From contig NZ_MOBX01000013.1 of NCBI RefSeq assembly GCF_003732425.1, positions 1,118,026-1,182,025 on the forward strand: a stretch of DNA of 64,000 nt, in the 5' to 3' direction. The position numbers were made by a program, and so were the translations under genes. Positions 18,159 through 27,555 of the stretch are shown piece by piece. Source of the stretch: Pseudomonas fluorescens (lineage in GTDB: Bacteria; Pseudomonadota; Gammaproteobacteria; Pseudomonadales; Pseudomonadaceae). Each line of letters starts with the position of its first letter. Position 1 is the stretch's first letter. Under the pieces are notes generated by a model that was not told the origin of the DNA, searched no databases, and worked only from the letters and a program-made list of their open reading frames with translations.

Positions 18159-19058
18159 ATGTCCCTCCCCTCCCAAGTACGCCTGATCGAAGTCGGCCCG
18201 CGCGATGGTCTGCAGAACGAAGCCCAACCGATCAGCGTCGCCGACAAGGTGCAACTGGTCGACGCCCTCAGCGCTGCCGGCCTTGGTTATATAGAAGTCG
18301 GCAGTTTCGTTTCACCGAAATGGGTGCCGCAAATGGCCGGTTCTGCCGAGGTATTCGCGCAGATCCAGCGCAAACCCGGGGTGACTTACGGCGCACTGGC
18401 GCCAAACCTGCGCGGCTTTGAAGATGCGATTGCCGCCGGGGTCAAGGAAGTCGCGGTGTTCGCCGCCGCGTCTGAGGCGTTCTCACAGCGCAACATCAAC
18501 TGCTCAATCAGCGAAAGCCTGGCGCGCTTCGCACCGATCATGGAAGCGGCGCAACAGCACGGCGTTACCGTGCGCGGTTACGTGTCCTGCGTGCTGGGTT
18601 GCCCGTACGAAGGTTCGGTCGCACCCGAGCAAGTGGCGATGGTCGCCCGCGAGTTGTACGCGATGGGCTGCTACGAAGTCTCGTTGGGCGACACCATCGG
18701 CACCGGCACTGCGGGCGCGACCCGTCGCCTGTTCGAAGTGGTGTCGGCGCAAGTGCCACGGGACAAACTCGCCGGGCATTTCCATGACACCTACGGCCAG
18801 GCCATGGCCAACATCTATGCCAGCCTGCTCGAAGGTATTTCGGTGTTCGACAGCTCTATCGCGGGCCTCGGCGGCTGCCCGTACGCCAAAGGCGCGAGCG
18901 GTAACGTTGCCACCGAAGACGTGGTGTACCTGCTCAACGGTTTGGGAATCGAGACCGGTATCGACCTGGACGCCTTGATTGTTGCGGGTCAGCAGATCAG
19001 CACGGTGCTCGGCCGCCCGAGCGGTTCGCGCGTGGCCAAGGCGCGTAGCGCACAGTGA
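18159..19058 (+). CDS. liuE: Hydroxymethylglutaryl-CoA lyase
   Basis: A 299-residue TIM-barrel lyase (also called mvaB) that splits HMG-CoA into acetoacetate and acetyl-CoA, the last step of leucine breakdown. Motifs: VEVGPRDGLQNE near residue 10 with the substrate-binding Arg and metal Asp, FVSPKWVPQMA near 48, and the catalytic-Cys loop GLGGCPYAKGASGNVATED near 230-250. In this genome it lies apart from liuABCD, downstream of liuR and separated by the crcY RNA and an opposing acyl-CoA ligase gene. Confidence 0.95.
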   Translation: MSLPSQVRLIEVGPRDGLQNEAQPISVADKVQLVDALSAAGLGYIEVGSFVSPKWVPQMAGSAEVFAQIQRKPGVTYGALAPNLRGFEDAIAAGVKEVAVFAAASEAFSQRNINCSISESLARFAPIMEAAQQHGVTVRGYVSCVLGCPYEGSVAPEQVAMVARELYAMGCYEVSLGDTIGTGTAGATRRLFEVVSAQVPRDKLAGHFHDTYGQAMANIYASLLEGISVFDSSIAGLGGCPYAKGASGNVATEDVVYLLNGLGIETGIDLDALIVAGQQISTVLGRPSGSRVAKARSAQ

Positions 19059-19065
19059 GGGGGAA

Positions 19066-19110
19066 GGTGTTACCGCTGTGTCCGAAATGTGGGGCTTAAG
19101 CGAGTAACAC
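19066..19110 (+). promoter_or_regulatory. Candidate CbrB activator sites for crcY
   Basis: GTGTTAC at 19067-19073 and its inverse GTAACAC at 19104-19110 form an inverted repeat about 85-150 bases ahead of the sigma-54 promoter. TGTTAC/GTAACA halves are the recognition elements known for the NtrC-type activator CbrB at crcZ/crcY promoters. Here the halves are 30 bases apart, so each may instead belong to a separate, degenerate site. Confidence 0.55.
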
Positions 19111-19190
19111 GGAAACAAAATGTCTGGTTTCGCTGGAGTGAAAATTCGCTGAAATTCTCAAGCTGTTGATTTATAAGGATTTTTAAAAGT

Positions 19191-19206
19191 TGGCACGGCT
19201 TCTGCT
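19191..19206 (+). promoter_or_regulatory. Sigma-54 (RpoN) promoter of crcY
   Basis: TGGCACGGCTTCTGCT fits the -24/-12 consensus (TGGCAC, five bases, TTGCW-like), with GG at 19192-19193 and GC at 19204-19205, ten bases apart as required. The predicted transcript start is about 19216-19217. Confidence 0.85.
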
Positions 19207-19215
19207 ATCTCTATG

Positions 19216-19590
19216 GCATAACAAGAATAAAAAGCAGCAAACCAATAAAAATAAGACGTACCGACTCTGACATAACAAAAACAACACGGCAGAGACGCAG
19301 CTAACAGATTTTTTTGGAGAAGGTGTGCTTTTCAGGGTGCTCTCAGGAGTGACCCGCAACCGGGCAGAGAACAATAAAACTACCTTCAGGTAGCTCCCGA
19401 ATCGGTTGGATCGTTTAACGAGAAAGTAGATCAGCGCTCAAAAAAATACGTTTGCTCTTGACCCCGGATGGGGGTCGCCAAAAACAGCGGTAAAGGGCCA
19501 CGGTTGCCAAAAACAACAACAGACCGACCCTCAATAATAAAAAAGAGCACGCGACGACAAAATTAAAGGGGAGCTTCGGCTCCCCTTTGT
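19216..19590 (+). ncRNA. crcY: CrcY-type small RNA, Hfq/Crc antagonist
   Basis: A gene-free stretch of about 375 bases starting 11 bases after a sigma-54 promoter and ending in a perfect 10-base-pair TTCG-loop hairpin. It carries at least six A-rich CA motifs of the kind bound by Hfq-Crc: AACAAGAATAAAA near 19220, AATAAAAATAA near 19243, AACAAAAACAACA near 19274, AACAATAAAA near 19370, AAAAACAACAACA near 19510 and AATAATAAAAAA near 19542. CrcY of other pseudomonads has this length and lies beside mvaB (liuE), as here. By titrating Hfq-Crc it lifts carbon catabolite repression. The identity is inferred from promoter, motifs, terminator and position. Confidence 0.82.
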
Positions 19591-19594
19591 GCTT
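19565..19594 (+). terminator. Rho-independent terminator of crcY
   Basis: AAAGGGGAGC-TTCG-GCTCCCCTTT, a perfect ten-pair stem with a tetraloop, followed by GTGCTTT. It marks the 3' end of the small RNA. Confidence 0.88.
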
Positions 19595-19624
19595 TCTGTG
19601 ATTTGTGTTTTCACTGCGTATCCC

Positions 19625-19715
19625 TTGTGGGAGCGAGCCTGCTCGCGAAAGCGGTGTATCAGACACATCTGCGCTGAATGACACACTGCATTCGCGAGCA
19701 GGCTCGCTCCCACAT
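19625..19715. repeat. REPIN-type inverted repeat, family A
   Basis: Arms TTGTGGGAGCGAGCCTGCTC and its inverse about 45 bases apart, between the crcY terminator and the converging acyl-CoA ligase gene. Confidence 0.85.
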
Positions 19716-19742
19716 TAGATTGTCATCACATTAAGTTCTGTG

Positions 19743-21440
19743 TCAGGCGTGCTTTTCGCGTAGTTCTTCGATGCTTATTTCCCGCATCCTGAATTTCTGA
19801 ATCTTGCCTGTCACCGTCATCGGAAACTCTTCAACGAACTTGAAGTGCCGTGGCGTTTTGAAATGCGCGATGCGCTCCTTGCACCAGGTTTGCAGCTCCA
19901 GCTCAGACGCACTGTGGCCGGGATGGAACTTGATCCAGGCGACAATCTCCTCGCCGTAACGGGAGCACGGAATGCCGATCACCTGCACGTCCGCCACCGC
20001 TGGATGGGTGAAGAAAAACTCCTCAAGCTCGCGCGGATAAATATTCTCGCCGCCACGAATGATCATGTCTTTGTTACGCCCGGCGATGTTGACGTAACCC
20101 TCCTCGTTCATGCTCGCCAGGTCGCCGGTGTGCATCCAGCCTGCCTCATCGATGGCTTCGGCGGTGGCCTGCGGATTGTTCCAGTAGCCGAGCATCACGC
20201 TGTAACCACGGGTGCACAGTTCGCCGATGGTGCCGCGCGGCACCAGGTTGCCGGCCTCGTCGATGATCTTGCTTTCCAGTTGCGGCTGGGTGCGGCCGAC
20301 AGTGGTCACGCGCAGTTCCAGTTCATCGTTCGGACCGGTCTGCAGCGACACCGGGCTGGTTTCGGTCATGCCGTACGCGATCTGCACTTCGCTCATGTGC
20401 ATCTCGCTGATAACCCGGCGCATCACTTCGATCGGGCACGTCGCGCCGGCCATGATCCCGGTGCGCAGGCTCGACAAGTCGAACTCTGCGCGTTGTGGCT
20501 GATCGAGCATGGCGATGAACATGGTCGGCACGCCGTACAGGCCAGTGGCTTTCTCTTCGGCGACGGTTTGCAGGGTCAGCAACGGATCGAAGGCATCGTT
20601 GGGGTAAATCATCGTGCTGCCGTGAGTGATACAGCCGAGGTTGCCCATGACCATGCCGAAGCAGTGATACAGCGGCACCGGGATCACCAAACGATCGCGC
20701 GGGGTCAGGCCGATGCTTTCGCCGACCATGTAGCCGTTATTGAGGATGTTGTAGTGGCTGAGGGTTGCGCCTTTGGGGAAACCGGTGGTGCCGGAGGTGT
20801 ACTGGATGTTCACCGGTTGGTCGAAGTGCAGGCTGTCACTGCGTTCGCTCAGGTGTTCGGGGGAGATGCTGGCGGCCAGATCGGCCAGTTGCGACCACGG
20901 CAGAAACCCTGACGGTGGTTGCGCGTCAAGGCTGATCACCCCGCGCAACTCCGGCAGGCGCTCGCTGCGCAGTTGGCCGATGGATTGCTCGGCCAGTTCC
21001 GGCACCAGTCCCTGCAACATGCCGTGGTAGTTGGAGGACTTGAATGCCCCGGCGCAGACCAGCCATTGACAGCCTGATTGTTTGAGCACGTATTCGAGTT
21101 CGGAGCTGCGGTAGGCCGGGTTGATGTTGACCAGAATCACGCCGATTTTCGCTGTAGCGAACTGGGTGATGCACCACTGCGCGCAGTTCGGCGCCCAGAT
21201 CCCGAGCCGATCCCCCGCCTGCAAACCCAGGGCAAGCAGCGCTCTGGCGTGCAGGTCCACTGCATCGGCCAGTTGTCGCCAGGAATAGCGCAGTTGCTGA
21301 TGGCGCACGACGAGCGCTTCACCGTCAGGGTATTGCACGGCGGTGTGATCGAACTTCTGCCCGATGGTCATCGCCAGCAAGGCTTTATCTTGAGAACCGC
21401 GTGTGTAACTGCGCTGCGGGTTTGCACTGGGTTGATCCAT
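19743..21440 (-). CDS. AMP-binding acyl-CoA synthetase
   Basis: A 565-residue adenylate-forming ligase converting a fatty or branched carboxylic acid, ATP and CoA to the acyl-CoA. Motifs: [18 protein letters not shown] near 213 (P-loop), GMTETSPVS near 360, GWMHTGDLA near 437 (the conserved Asp), [20 protein letters not shown] near 455, and the C-terminal lysine in TVTGKIQKF near 545. Its position inside the liu region suggests activation of isovalerate, 3-methylcrotonate or a related acid, but the sequence alone does not fix the substrate. It is transcribed toward crcY. Confidence 0.9.
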   Translation of the reverse strand: MDQPSANPQRSYTRGSQDKALLAMTIGQKFDHTAVQYPDGEALVVRHQQLRYSWRQLADAVDLHARALLALGLQAGDRLGIWAPNCAQWCITQFATAKIGVILVNINPAYRSSELEYVLKQSGCQWLVCAGAFKSSNYHGMLQGLVPELAEQSIGQLRSERLPELRGVISLDAQPPSGFLPWSQLADLAASISPEHLSERSDSLHFDQPVNIQYTSGTTGFPKGATLSHYNILNNGYMVGESIGLTPRDRLVIPVPLYHCFGMVMGNLGCITHGSTMIYPNDAFDPLLTLQTVAEEKATGLYGVPTMFIAMLDQPQRAEFDLSSLRTGIMAGATCPIEVMRRVISEMHMSEVQIAYGMTETSPVSLQTGPNDELELRVTTVGRTQPQLESKIIDEAGNLVPRGTIGELCTRGYSVMLGYWNNPQATAEAIDEAGWMHTGDLASMNEEGYVNIAGRNKDMIIRGGENIYPRELEEFFFTHPAVADVQVIGIPCSRYGEEIVAWIKFHPGHSASELELQTWCKERIAHFKTPRHFKFVEEFPMTVTGKIQKFRMREISIEELREKHA

Positions 21441-21476
21441 GACGACCCCTATTGTCTTTATTGTAGGAGCGAGGCT

Positions 21477-21612
21477 TTTGTGGCGAGGGAGCTTGCTCCC
21501 GCTCGGCTGCGCAGCAGTCGTGAAATCAGCGATCCGGTGCAGACTGACACACCGCGAACACCCATTTTGCGACCGCTTCGCGCTTGAGGGGGAGCAAGCT
21601 CCTTCGCCACAG
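21477..21612. repeat. REPIN-type inverted repeat, family B
   Basis: Arms TTTGTGGCGAGGGAGCTTGC and a partly decayed inverse about 85 bases apart, within the divergent gap between the acyl-CoA ligase and liuA. With the two LiuR operators it accounts for most of that 330-base interval. Confidence 0.8.
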
Positions 21613-21656
21613 AGAGCGCCGCTGGTCTTTCAGAACTGCCCCTACTCTCGCTCAAG

Positions 21657-21716
21657 TTGACGTTAACGTAAAGGGTGATTGACAGCCATTCATCACAAGC
21701 TTACGTTAACGTAAAG
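21657..21716 (+). promoter_or_regulatory. liuA promoter with two LiuR-type operators
   Basis: Two palindromes, TTGACGTTAACGTAAA (21657-21672) and TTACGTTAACGTAA (21701-21714), have centres 43 bases apart, about four helical turns. Between them is TTGACA (21679-21684), and 17 bases on lies TACGTT, a weak -10 that falls inside the second palindrome. Occupancy of that site would therefore block or remodel the promoter. The same palindrome occurs before liuR. Confidence 0.8.
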
Positions 21717-21770
21717 GTGAGAGCTGATTGAGCGCTCTCCCCACCCTACAAAAAAGCCAAAAGGTGACCC

Positions 21771-22934
21771 ATGAGCTATCCATCCCTGAACTTCGCCCTC
21801 GGTGAAACCATCGACATGCTGCGCGATCAGGTTCAGTCCTTTGTCACTAAGGAGATTGCTCCGCGCGCGGCGCAGATCGACAGTGACAACCTGTTCCCCG
21901 CCGACATGTGGCGCAAATTCGGTGACATGGGTCTGCTCGGTATCACCGTGCCGGAAGAGTACGGCGGTGCTGGTCTGGGTTACCTGGCGCATGTGGTGGC
22001 GATGGAAGAAATCAGCCGTGGTTCGGCCTCGGTGGCGCTGTCCTACGGCGCGCACTCCAACCTCTGCGTCAACCAGATCAACCGCAACGGCAACCACGAA
22101 CAGAAATCCAAATACCTGCCGAAGCTGATCAGCGGCGAACACGTCGGCGCCCTCGCCATGAGCGAACCGAATGCCGGTTCCGACGTGGTCTCGATGAAAC
22201 TGCGCGCCGACAAACGCGGCGACCGTTTCGTCCTCAACGGCAGCAAAACCTGGATCACCAACGGCCCCGACGCCAACACCTACGTGATCTACGCCAAGAC
22301 TGATCTGGAAAAAGGCCCGCACGGCATTACCGCGTTCATCGTCGAGCGTGACTGGAAAGGCTTCAGCCGCAGCAACAAGTTCGACAAGCTCGGCATGCGC
22401 GGTTCCAACACCTGCGAGCTGTTTTTCGACGACGTCGAAGTGCCGGAAGAAAACATCCTCGGCGTGCTCAACGGCGGCGTGAAAGTGCTGATGAGCGGCC
22501 TCGATTACGAGCGCGTCGTTCTTTCGGGCGGCCCGACCGGGATCATGCAGTCGTGCATGGACCTGATCGTGCCGTACATCCACGACCGCAAGCAGTTCGG
22601 CCAGAGCATCGGCGAGTTCCAGCTGATCCAGGGCAAAGTCGCCGACATGTACACCCAACTCAACGCCAGCCGCGCCTACCTTTATGCGGTTGCGCAGGCC
22701 TGCGAGCGCGGCGAAACCACCCGCAAGGATGCCGCCGGGGTGATCCTCTACACCGCCGAGCGCGCCACGCAAATGGCCCTCGACGCGATCCAGATTCTCG
22801 GCGGTAACGGCTACATCAATGAGTTCCCGGCGGGCCGCTTGCTGCGTGACGCCAAGCTGTACGAAATCGGCGCCGGCACCAGTGAGATCCGTCGCATGCT
22901 GATCGGTCGCGAACTGTTCAACGAAACGAAATGA
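21771..22934 (+). CDS. liuA: Isovaleryl-CoA dehydrogenase
   Basis: A 387-residue acyl-CoA dehydrogenase oxidising isovaleryl-CoA to 3-methylcrotonyl-CoA in leucine breakdown, passing electrons to ETF. Motifs: [13 protein letters not shown] near 91, [15 protein letters not shown] near 128, [13 protein letters not shown] near 152, the catalytic Glu in [12 protein letters not shown] near 243-255, [13 protein letters not shown] near 343 and [17 protein letters not shown] at the C-terminus. First gene of liuABCD. The leader contains an A-rich run (ACAAAAAAGCCAAAAGG) over the ribosome-binding site, which resembles an Hfq/Crc target. Confidence 0.95.
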   Translation: MSYPSLNFALGETIDMLRDQVQSFVTKEIAPRAAQIDSDNLFPADMWRKFGDMGLLGITVPEEYGGAGLGYLAHVVAMEEISRGSASVALSYGAHSNLCVNQINRNGNHEQKSKYLPKLISGEHVGALAMSEPNAGSDVVSMKLRADKRGDRFVLNGSKTWITNGPDANTYVIYAKTDLEKGPHGITAFIVERDWKGFSRSNKFDKLGMRGSNTCELFFDDVEVPEENILGVLNGGVKVLMSGLDYERVVLSGGPTGIMQSCMDLIVPYIHDRKQFGQSIGEFQLIQGKVADMYTQLNASRAYLYAVAQACERGETTRKDAAGVILYTAERATQMALDAIQILGGNGYINEFPAGRLLRDAKLYEIGAGTSEIRRMLIGRELFNETK

Positions 22935-22942
22935 ATTTCGTC

Positions 22943-23027
22943 AGCGGCAAGCGGCAAGTTTCAAGCTGCAAGAGCACCGCGCTCTTGCTTCAACTTGTAG
23001 CTTGTCGCTTGCAACTCGAAGCTGCTA
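22943..23027. repeat. Inverted repeat, family E
   Basis: Imperfect inverted arms around AGCGGCAAGTTTCAAGCTGC and GCAACTCGAAGCTGCT, filling the liuA-liuB gap. A single arm of the same family lies at 61587-61620. Confidence 0.7.
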
Positions 23028-23039
23028 CGGAGTAGCCCC

Positions 23040-24644
23040 ATGATCCTGCACACTCAGCTCAATCCCCGTTCAGCGGAGTTCGCCGCCAACAGCGCGGCGA
23101 TGCTCAAACAGGTCGACGCCCTGCACACCCTGCTCGCCCAAGTGGCCCAGGGTGGCGGCGCGAAAGCTCAGGAACGCCACACTTCGCGCGGCAAACTGCT
23201 GCCGCGTGAACGCATCAATCGTTTGCTCGATCCCGGTTCGCCGTTTCTGGAGATCAGCCAACTGGCTGCTCACGCGGTATATGGCGAAGACGTACCGGCC
23301 GCCGGTGTGATTGCCGGTATCGGCCGGGTTGAAGGTGTCGAGTGCATGATCGTCGCCAACGATGCGACGGTGAAAGGTGGTTCGTACTATCCGCTGACCG
23401 TGAAAAAGCACCTGCGCGCGCAGACCATCGCCCAACAGAACCGCTTGCCATGCATTTATCTGGTGGACTCGGGCGGCGCCAACCTGCCGCGTCAGGACGA
23501 AGTGTTTCCGGACCGCGAACACTTCGGGCGGATCTTCTTCAATCAGGCCAACATGAGCGCGATGGGCATTCCGCAGATCGCCGTGGTCATGGGCTCGTGC
23601 ACCGCTGGCGGCGCTTATGTGCCGGCGATGGCGGACGAAGCGATCATGGTGCGCAATCAGGCGACGATTTTCCTCGCCGGCCCGCCGCTGGTGAAAGCCG
23701 CGACCGGTGAAGTGGTCAGCGCCGAAGATCTGGGCGGTGCCGATGTGCACTGCAAGATTTCCGGGGTGGCCGACCATTACGCCGAGAGCGACGAACATGC
23801 CCTCGCCCTTGCCCGCCGCAGCGTTGCCAATCTCAACTGGCGCAAGCTCGGCGAGGTGCAGCAACGCGCGCCGATTGCGCCGCTGTATGCCAGTGATGAG
23901 TTATACGGGGTGGTTTCGGCCGATGCCAAGCAACCGTTCGACGTGCGCGAAGTGATTGCGCGACTGGTCGACGGTTCGGTGTTCGATGAATTCAAGGCAC
24001 TGTTTGGCACCACGCTGGTGTGTGGCTTTGCGCATCTGCACGGCTACCCGATCGCAATCCTGGCGAACAACGGCATCCTCTTCGCCGAAGCCGCGCAGAA
24101 AGGCGCGCATTTCATCGAACTGGCGTGCCAGCGCGGCATTCCGCTGCTGTTTTTGCAGAACATCACTGGCTTCATGGTCGGCCAGAAATACGAGGCCGGC
24201 GGCATCGCCAAGCACGGCGCGAAACTGGTGACCGCCGTGGCCTGTGCCAAGGTGCCGAAATTCACCGTGATCATCGGCGGCAGCTTCGGCGCCGGTAACT
24301 ACGGCATGTGCGGGCGCGCTTACGATCCGCGTTTCCTGTGGATGTGGCCAAACGCGCGGATCGGCGTGATGGGTGCCGAGCAAGCGGCGGGCGTGCTGGT
24401 GCAGGTCAAACGCGAACAGGCTGAACGCAGCGGCCAGGCATTCAGTGCCGAGCAGGAAGCCGAGATCAAGCAACCGATCCTCGACCAGTACGAAGAGCAG
24501 GGTCACCCCTACTATTCCAGCGCACGGCTGTGGGACGACGGCGTCATCGACCCGGCGCAGACCCGCGATGTGCTGGCCCTGGCCTTGTCCGCGTCGCTGA
24601 ACGCACCAATCGAACCGAGCCGCTTCGGCGTGTTCCGGATGTGA
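23040..24644 (+). CDS. liuB: Methylcrotonyl-CoA carboxylase, carboxyltransferase subunit
   Basis: A 534-residue carboxyltransferase (beta) subunit that moves CO2 from biotin on LiuD to 3-methylcrotonyl-CoA. It shows the two crotonase-like halves of this family: N-terminal [20 protein letters not shown] near 103 and [18 protein letters not shown] near 142, and C-terminal [20 protein letters not shown] near 372 and [20 protein letters not shown] near 417. Length is that of the characterised Pseudomonas enzyme. Start ATG is eight bases after a GGAG. Confidence 0.95.
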   Translation: MILHTQLNPRSAEFAANSAAMLKQVDALHTLLAQVAQGGGAKAQERHTSRGKLLPRERINRLLDPGSPFLEISQLAAHAVYGEDVPAAGVIAGIGRVEGVECMIVANDATVKGGSYYPLTVKKHLRAQTIAQQNRLPCIYLVDSGGANLPRQDEVFPDREHFGRIFFNQANMSAMGIPQIAVVMGSCTAGGAYVPAMADEAIMVRNQATIFLAGPPLVKAATGEVVSAEDLGGADVHCKISGVADHYAESDEHALALARRSVANLNWRKLGEVQQRAPIAPLYASDELYGVVSADAKQPFDVREVIARLVDGSVFDEFKALFGTTLVCGFAHLHGYPIAILANNGILFAEAAQKGAHFIELACQRGIPLLFLQNITGFMVGQKYEAGGIAKHGAKLVTAVACAKVPKFTVIIGGSFGAGNYGMCGRAYDPRFLWMWPNARIGVMGAEQAAGVLVQVKREQAERSGQAFSAEQEAEIKQPILDQYEEQGHPYYSSARLWDDGVIDPAQTRDVLALALSASLNAPIEPSRFGVFRM

Positions 24645-24664
24645 TTTTTTGTGGGCGCCGGCTT

Positions 24665-24710
24665 GTGTGGCGAGGGAGCTTGCTCCCGCTCGATTGCGCA
24701 GCAATCGTAA
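24665..24710. repeat. Single REP arm, family B
   Basis: One copy of GTGTGGCGAGGGAGCTTGCT with its internal GGGAGCTTGCTCCC palindrome, and GATTGCGCAGCAATC after it, with no partner arm. It sits in the liuB-liuC gap. Confidence 0.75.
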
Positions 24711-24750
24711 ACCCGGGCCAATCCCACAAGAACCGTGGAGACGGAAGAAT

Positions 24751-25566
24751 ATGAGCGACTTCAACACCCTCGAACTGCAAAGCGACCCACGGGGTTTCGC
24801 GACGCTGTGGCTCAACCGCGCGGAAAAGAACAACGCCTTCAACGCCGAGATGATCCGCGAGCTGATCCTCGCCCTGGACAAAGTCGCCAGCGACGCCAGC
24901 CTGCGTTTCCTGTTGGTGCGTGGCCGTGGCAAGCACTTCAGTGCCGGCGCTGATCTGGCGTGGATGCAGCAATCGGCCGAACTCGATTACCACACCAACC
25001 TCGATGACGCCCGCGAACTGGCGGAGCTGATGTACAACCTCGCCAAGCTGAAGATCCCCACCGTGGCCGTGGTGCAAGGCGCGGCGTTCGGTGGCGCGCT
25101 GGGGCTGATCAGTTGCTGTGACATGGCGATTGGTGCCGATGACGCGCAGTTCTGCCTGTCGGAAGTCCGCATCGGTCTGGCGCCGGCGGTGATCAGTCCG
25201 TTCGTGGTGCAGGCCATCGGCGAACGCGCTGCGCGGCGCTATGCCCTGACCGCCGAGCGTTTCGGCGGGCAGCGTGCGCGGGAAATCGGTTTGTTGTCCG
25301 AGAGCTATCCTGCTGCCGAACTTGATCAGCAAGTCGAGCATTGGATCAACAATCTGTTGCTCAACAGCCCCGCAGCGATGCGTGCCAGCAAGGACTTGTT
25401 GCGCGAAGTCGGCAACGGCGCGTTGACCCCGGCGCTGCGCCGCTACACCGAAAATGCCATCGCCCGTATCCGCGTCAGCCCTGAAGGCCAGGAAGGCTTG
25501 CGCGCCTTTCTGCAAAAACGTCCGCCGAGCTGGCAAGCCGCAACCACCACCAAGGAGCCGCGTTGA
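24751..25566 (+). CDS. liuC: Methylglutaconyl-CoA hydratase
   Basis: A 271-residue crotonase-fold enzyme hydrating 3-methylglutaconyl-CoA to HMG-CoA. Oxyanion-hole segments are GKHFSAGADLAWMQ near 60-73 and VVQGAAFGGALGLISCCDMA near 107-126. The start at ATG 24751 is chosen because the longer frame runs back through a REP element. The stop overlaps the start of liuD (TGATG), so the two are coupled. Confidence 0.93.
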   Translation: MSDFNTLELQSDPRGFATLWLNRAEKNNAFNAEMIRELILALDKVASDASLRFLLVRGRGKHFSAGADLAWMQQSAELDYHTNLDDARELAELMYNLAKLKIPTVAVVQGAAFGGALGLISCCDMAIGADDAQFCLSEVRIGLAPAVISPFVVQAIGERAARRYALTAERFGGQRAREIGLLSESYPAAELDQQVEHWINNLLLNSPAAMRASKDLLREVGNGALTPALRRYTENAIARIRVSPEGQEGLRAFLQKRPPSWQAATTTKEPR

Positions 25567-27515
25567 TGAGCGCACCTGTTCTCACCACCCTGCTGGTGGC
25601 CAACCGTGGCGAAATCGCCTGCCGCGTGATGCGCACCGCCAAAGCCTTGGGCCTGACCACGGTCGCCGTGCACAGCGCCACCGACCGTGAGGCGCGGCAC
25701 AGCCGTGAAGCGGACATTCGCGTCGACCTCGGTGGCAGCAAAGCGGCCGACAGTTATCTGCAAATCGACAAACTGATCGCGGCGGCCAAGGCCAGTGGCG
25801 CGCAGGCGATTCATCCGGGTTACGGGTTTCTCTCGGAAAACGCCGGATTCGCTCGTGCCATCGAAGCGGCCGGGCTGATTTTCCTCGGCCCGCCCGCCTC
25901 GGCCATCGATGCCATGGGCAGCAAGTCCGCCGCCAAAGCGCTGATGGAAACCGCCGGTGTACCACTGGTGCCGGGTTATCACGGCGAAGCGCAAGACCTC
26001 GACACCTTCCGCGATGCCTGCGAACGCATCGGTTATCCAGTGCTGCTCAAAGCCACGGCCGGTGGCGGTGGCAAAGGCATGAAAGTGGTCGAGGACGTCA
26101 GCCAGTTGGCCGAAGCCCTCGCCTCGGCTCAGCGTGAAGCGCAGTCATCGTTCGGCGATTCGCGGATGCTGGTGGAGAAATACCTGCTCAAGCCACGTCA
26201 CGTGGAAATCCAGGTGTTCGCCGATCAGCATGGCAACTGCCTGTACCTCAATGAACGGGATTGCTCGATTCAACGGCGCCATCAGAAAGTCGTCGAAGAA
26301 GCGCCGGCTCCGGGGCTGTCCCCGGAGCTGCGGCGGGCGATGGGTGAAGCGGCGGTGCGCTCGGCGCAGGCGATCGGTTATGTCGGCGCCGGTACGGTGG
26401 AGTTCCTGCTGGATGCGCGCGGTGAATTCTTCTTTATGGAGATGAACACGCGGCTGCAGGTCGAGCATCCGGTGACGGAAGCGATTACCGGGCTTGATCT
26501 GGTGGCCTGGCAGATCCGCGTTGCTCGTGGTGAAGCGTTGCCGATCACTCAGGAACAAGTGCCGTTGAACGGCCATGCGATCGAAGTGCGCTTGTACGCC
26601 GAGGATCCTGCGAATGACTTCCTGCCGGCGACTGGACGTTTGGCGTTGTATCGCGAATCGGCCGAAGGCCCGGGGCGCCGGGTGGATAGCGGGGTTGAAG
26701 AAGGCGATGAAATTTCGCCGTTCTACGACCCGATGCTCGGCAAGCTGATTGCCTGGGGCGAGGATCGCGAACAGGCCCGGTTGCGTTTGTTGAGCATGCT
26801 CGACGAGTTTGCGATTGGTGGTTTGAAAACCAACATCAATTTCTTGCGGCGGATCATTGCCCACCCGGCGTTTGCGGCGGCGGAACTGGATACCGGGTTT
26901 ATTCCGCGTTATCAGGAGCAATTGCTGCCTGCTCCGGACACGCTGAGCGATGCGTTCTGGGAAGCGGCGGCGCACGCGGCGGCGCAGAGCCTGCCGCAGC
27001 TTGCACGCCAGGATGACCCTGCTTCACCGTGGTCTCTCAACAGCGGTTTGCGGGCGGGACTGCCACGGGAAATCACCCTGCATTTGAGTTGTGAGGGACA
27101 GGATCGCGCCTTGACGCTGAATGCCACTGGCCACGCCAGACTGTCCGGCGAAGCACTGACCGTCGAGCACGACGGCGTGCGTCGTACGTTGCGTGCGATT
27201 CGCCAGGGCGATGTGTTGTACCTGCAATGGGAAGGCGAGTTGCGCCGTATCGAGATGTACGACCCGATCAGTGCCGTCGAGGCCAGTCACAGCCATCAGG
27301 GTGGCCTGACCGCGCCGATGAACGGCAGCATTGTTCGCGTGTTGGTTGAGGCCGGGCAATCGGTTGAGGCCGGTGCGCAACTGGTGGTGCTGGAAGCGAT
27401 GAAGATGGAGCACAGCATCCGTGCGCCGCATGCCGGAGTGATCAAAGCGCTGTATTGCCAGGAAGGTGAAATGGTTGGCGAAGGCAGCGCTCTGGTTGAA
27501 CTGGAAGAAGCGTGA
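25566..27515 (+). CDS. liuD: Methylcrotonyl-CoA carboxylase, biotin carboxylase subunit
   Basis: A 649-residue alpha subunit. The biotin carboxylase domain spans about 6-450 (LLVANRGEIACRV, ATP-grasp loop KATAGGGGKGMKVV near 158, NERDCSIQRRHQKVVEEAPA near 231, EMNTRLQVEHPVTE near 290), followed by the BT linker and the biotinyl domain with the modified lysine in LEAMKMEHS near 612-620. It carboxylates biotin and hands CO2 to LiuB. ATG 25566 overlaps the liuC stop. Confidence 0.95.
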   Translation: MSAPVLTTLLVANRGEIACRVMRTAKALGLTTVAVHSATDREARHSREADIRVDLGGSKAADSYLQIDKLIAAAKASGAQAIHPGYGFLSENAGFARAIEAAGLIFLGPPASAIDAMGSKSAAKALMETAGVPLVPGYHGEAQDLDTFRDACERIGYPVLLKATAGGGGKGMKVVEDVSQLAEALASAQREAQSSFGDSRMLVEKYLLKPRHVEIQVFADQHGNCLYLNERDCSIQRRHQKVVEEAPAPGLSPELRRAMGEAAVRSAQAIGYVGAGTVEFLLDARGEFFFMEMNTRLQVEHPVTEAITGLDLVAWQIRVARGEALPITQEQVPLNGHAIEVRLYAEDPANDFLPATGRLALYRESAEGPGRRVDSGVEEGDEISPFYDPMLGKLIAWGEDREQARLRLLSMLDEFAIGGLKTNINFLRRIIAHPAFAAAELDTGFIPRYQEQLLPAPDTLSDAFWEAAAHAAAQSLPQLARQDDPASPWSLNSGLRAGLPREITLHLSCEGQDRALTLNATGHARLSGEALTVEHDGVRRTLRAIRQGDVLYLQWEGELRRIEMYDPISAVEASHSHQGGLTAPMNGSIVRVLVEAGQSVEAGAQLVVLEAMKMEHSIRAPHAGVIKALYCQEGEMVGEGSALVELEEA

Positions 27516-27522
27516 ACGGGAA

Positions 27523-27553
27523 GATCGATCCTGCGCCGGGCGAGGATCGATCT
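27523..27553. terminator. Hairpin between converging liuD and the repressor gene
   Basis: AGATCGATCC and its exact inverse GGATCGATCT flank 11 bases. It begins seven bases after the liuD stop and ends just before the stop of the converging gene. There is no T run, so termination here is a proposal. Confidence 0.5.
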
Positions 27554-27555
27554 GA

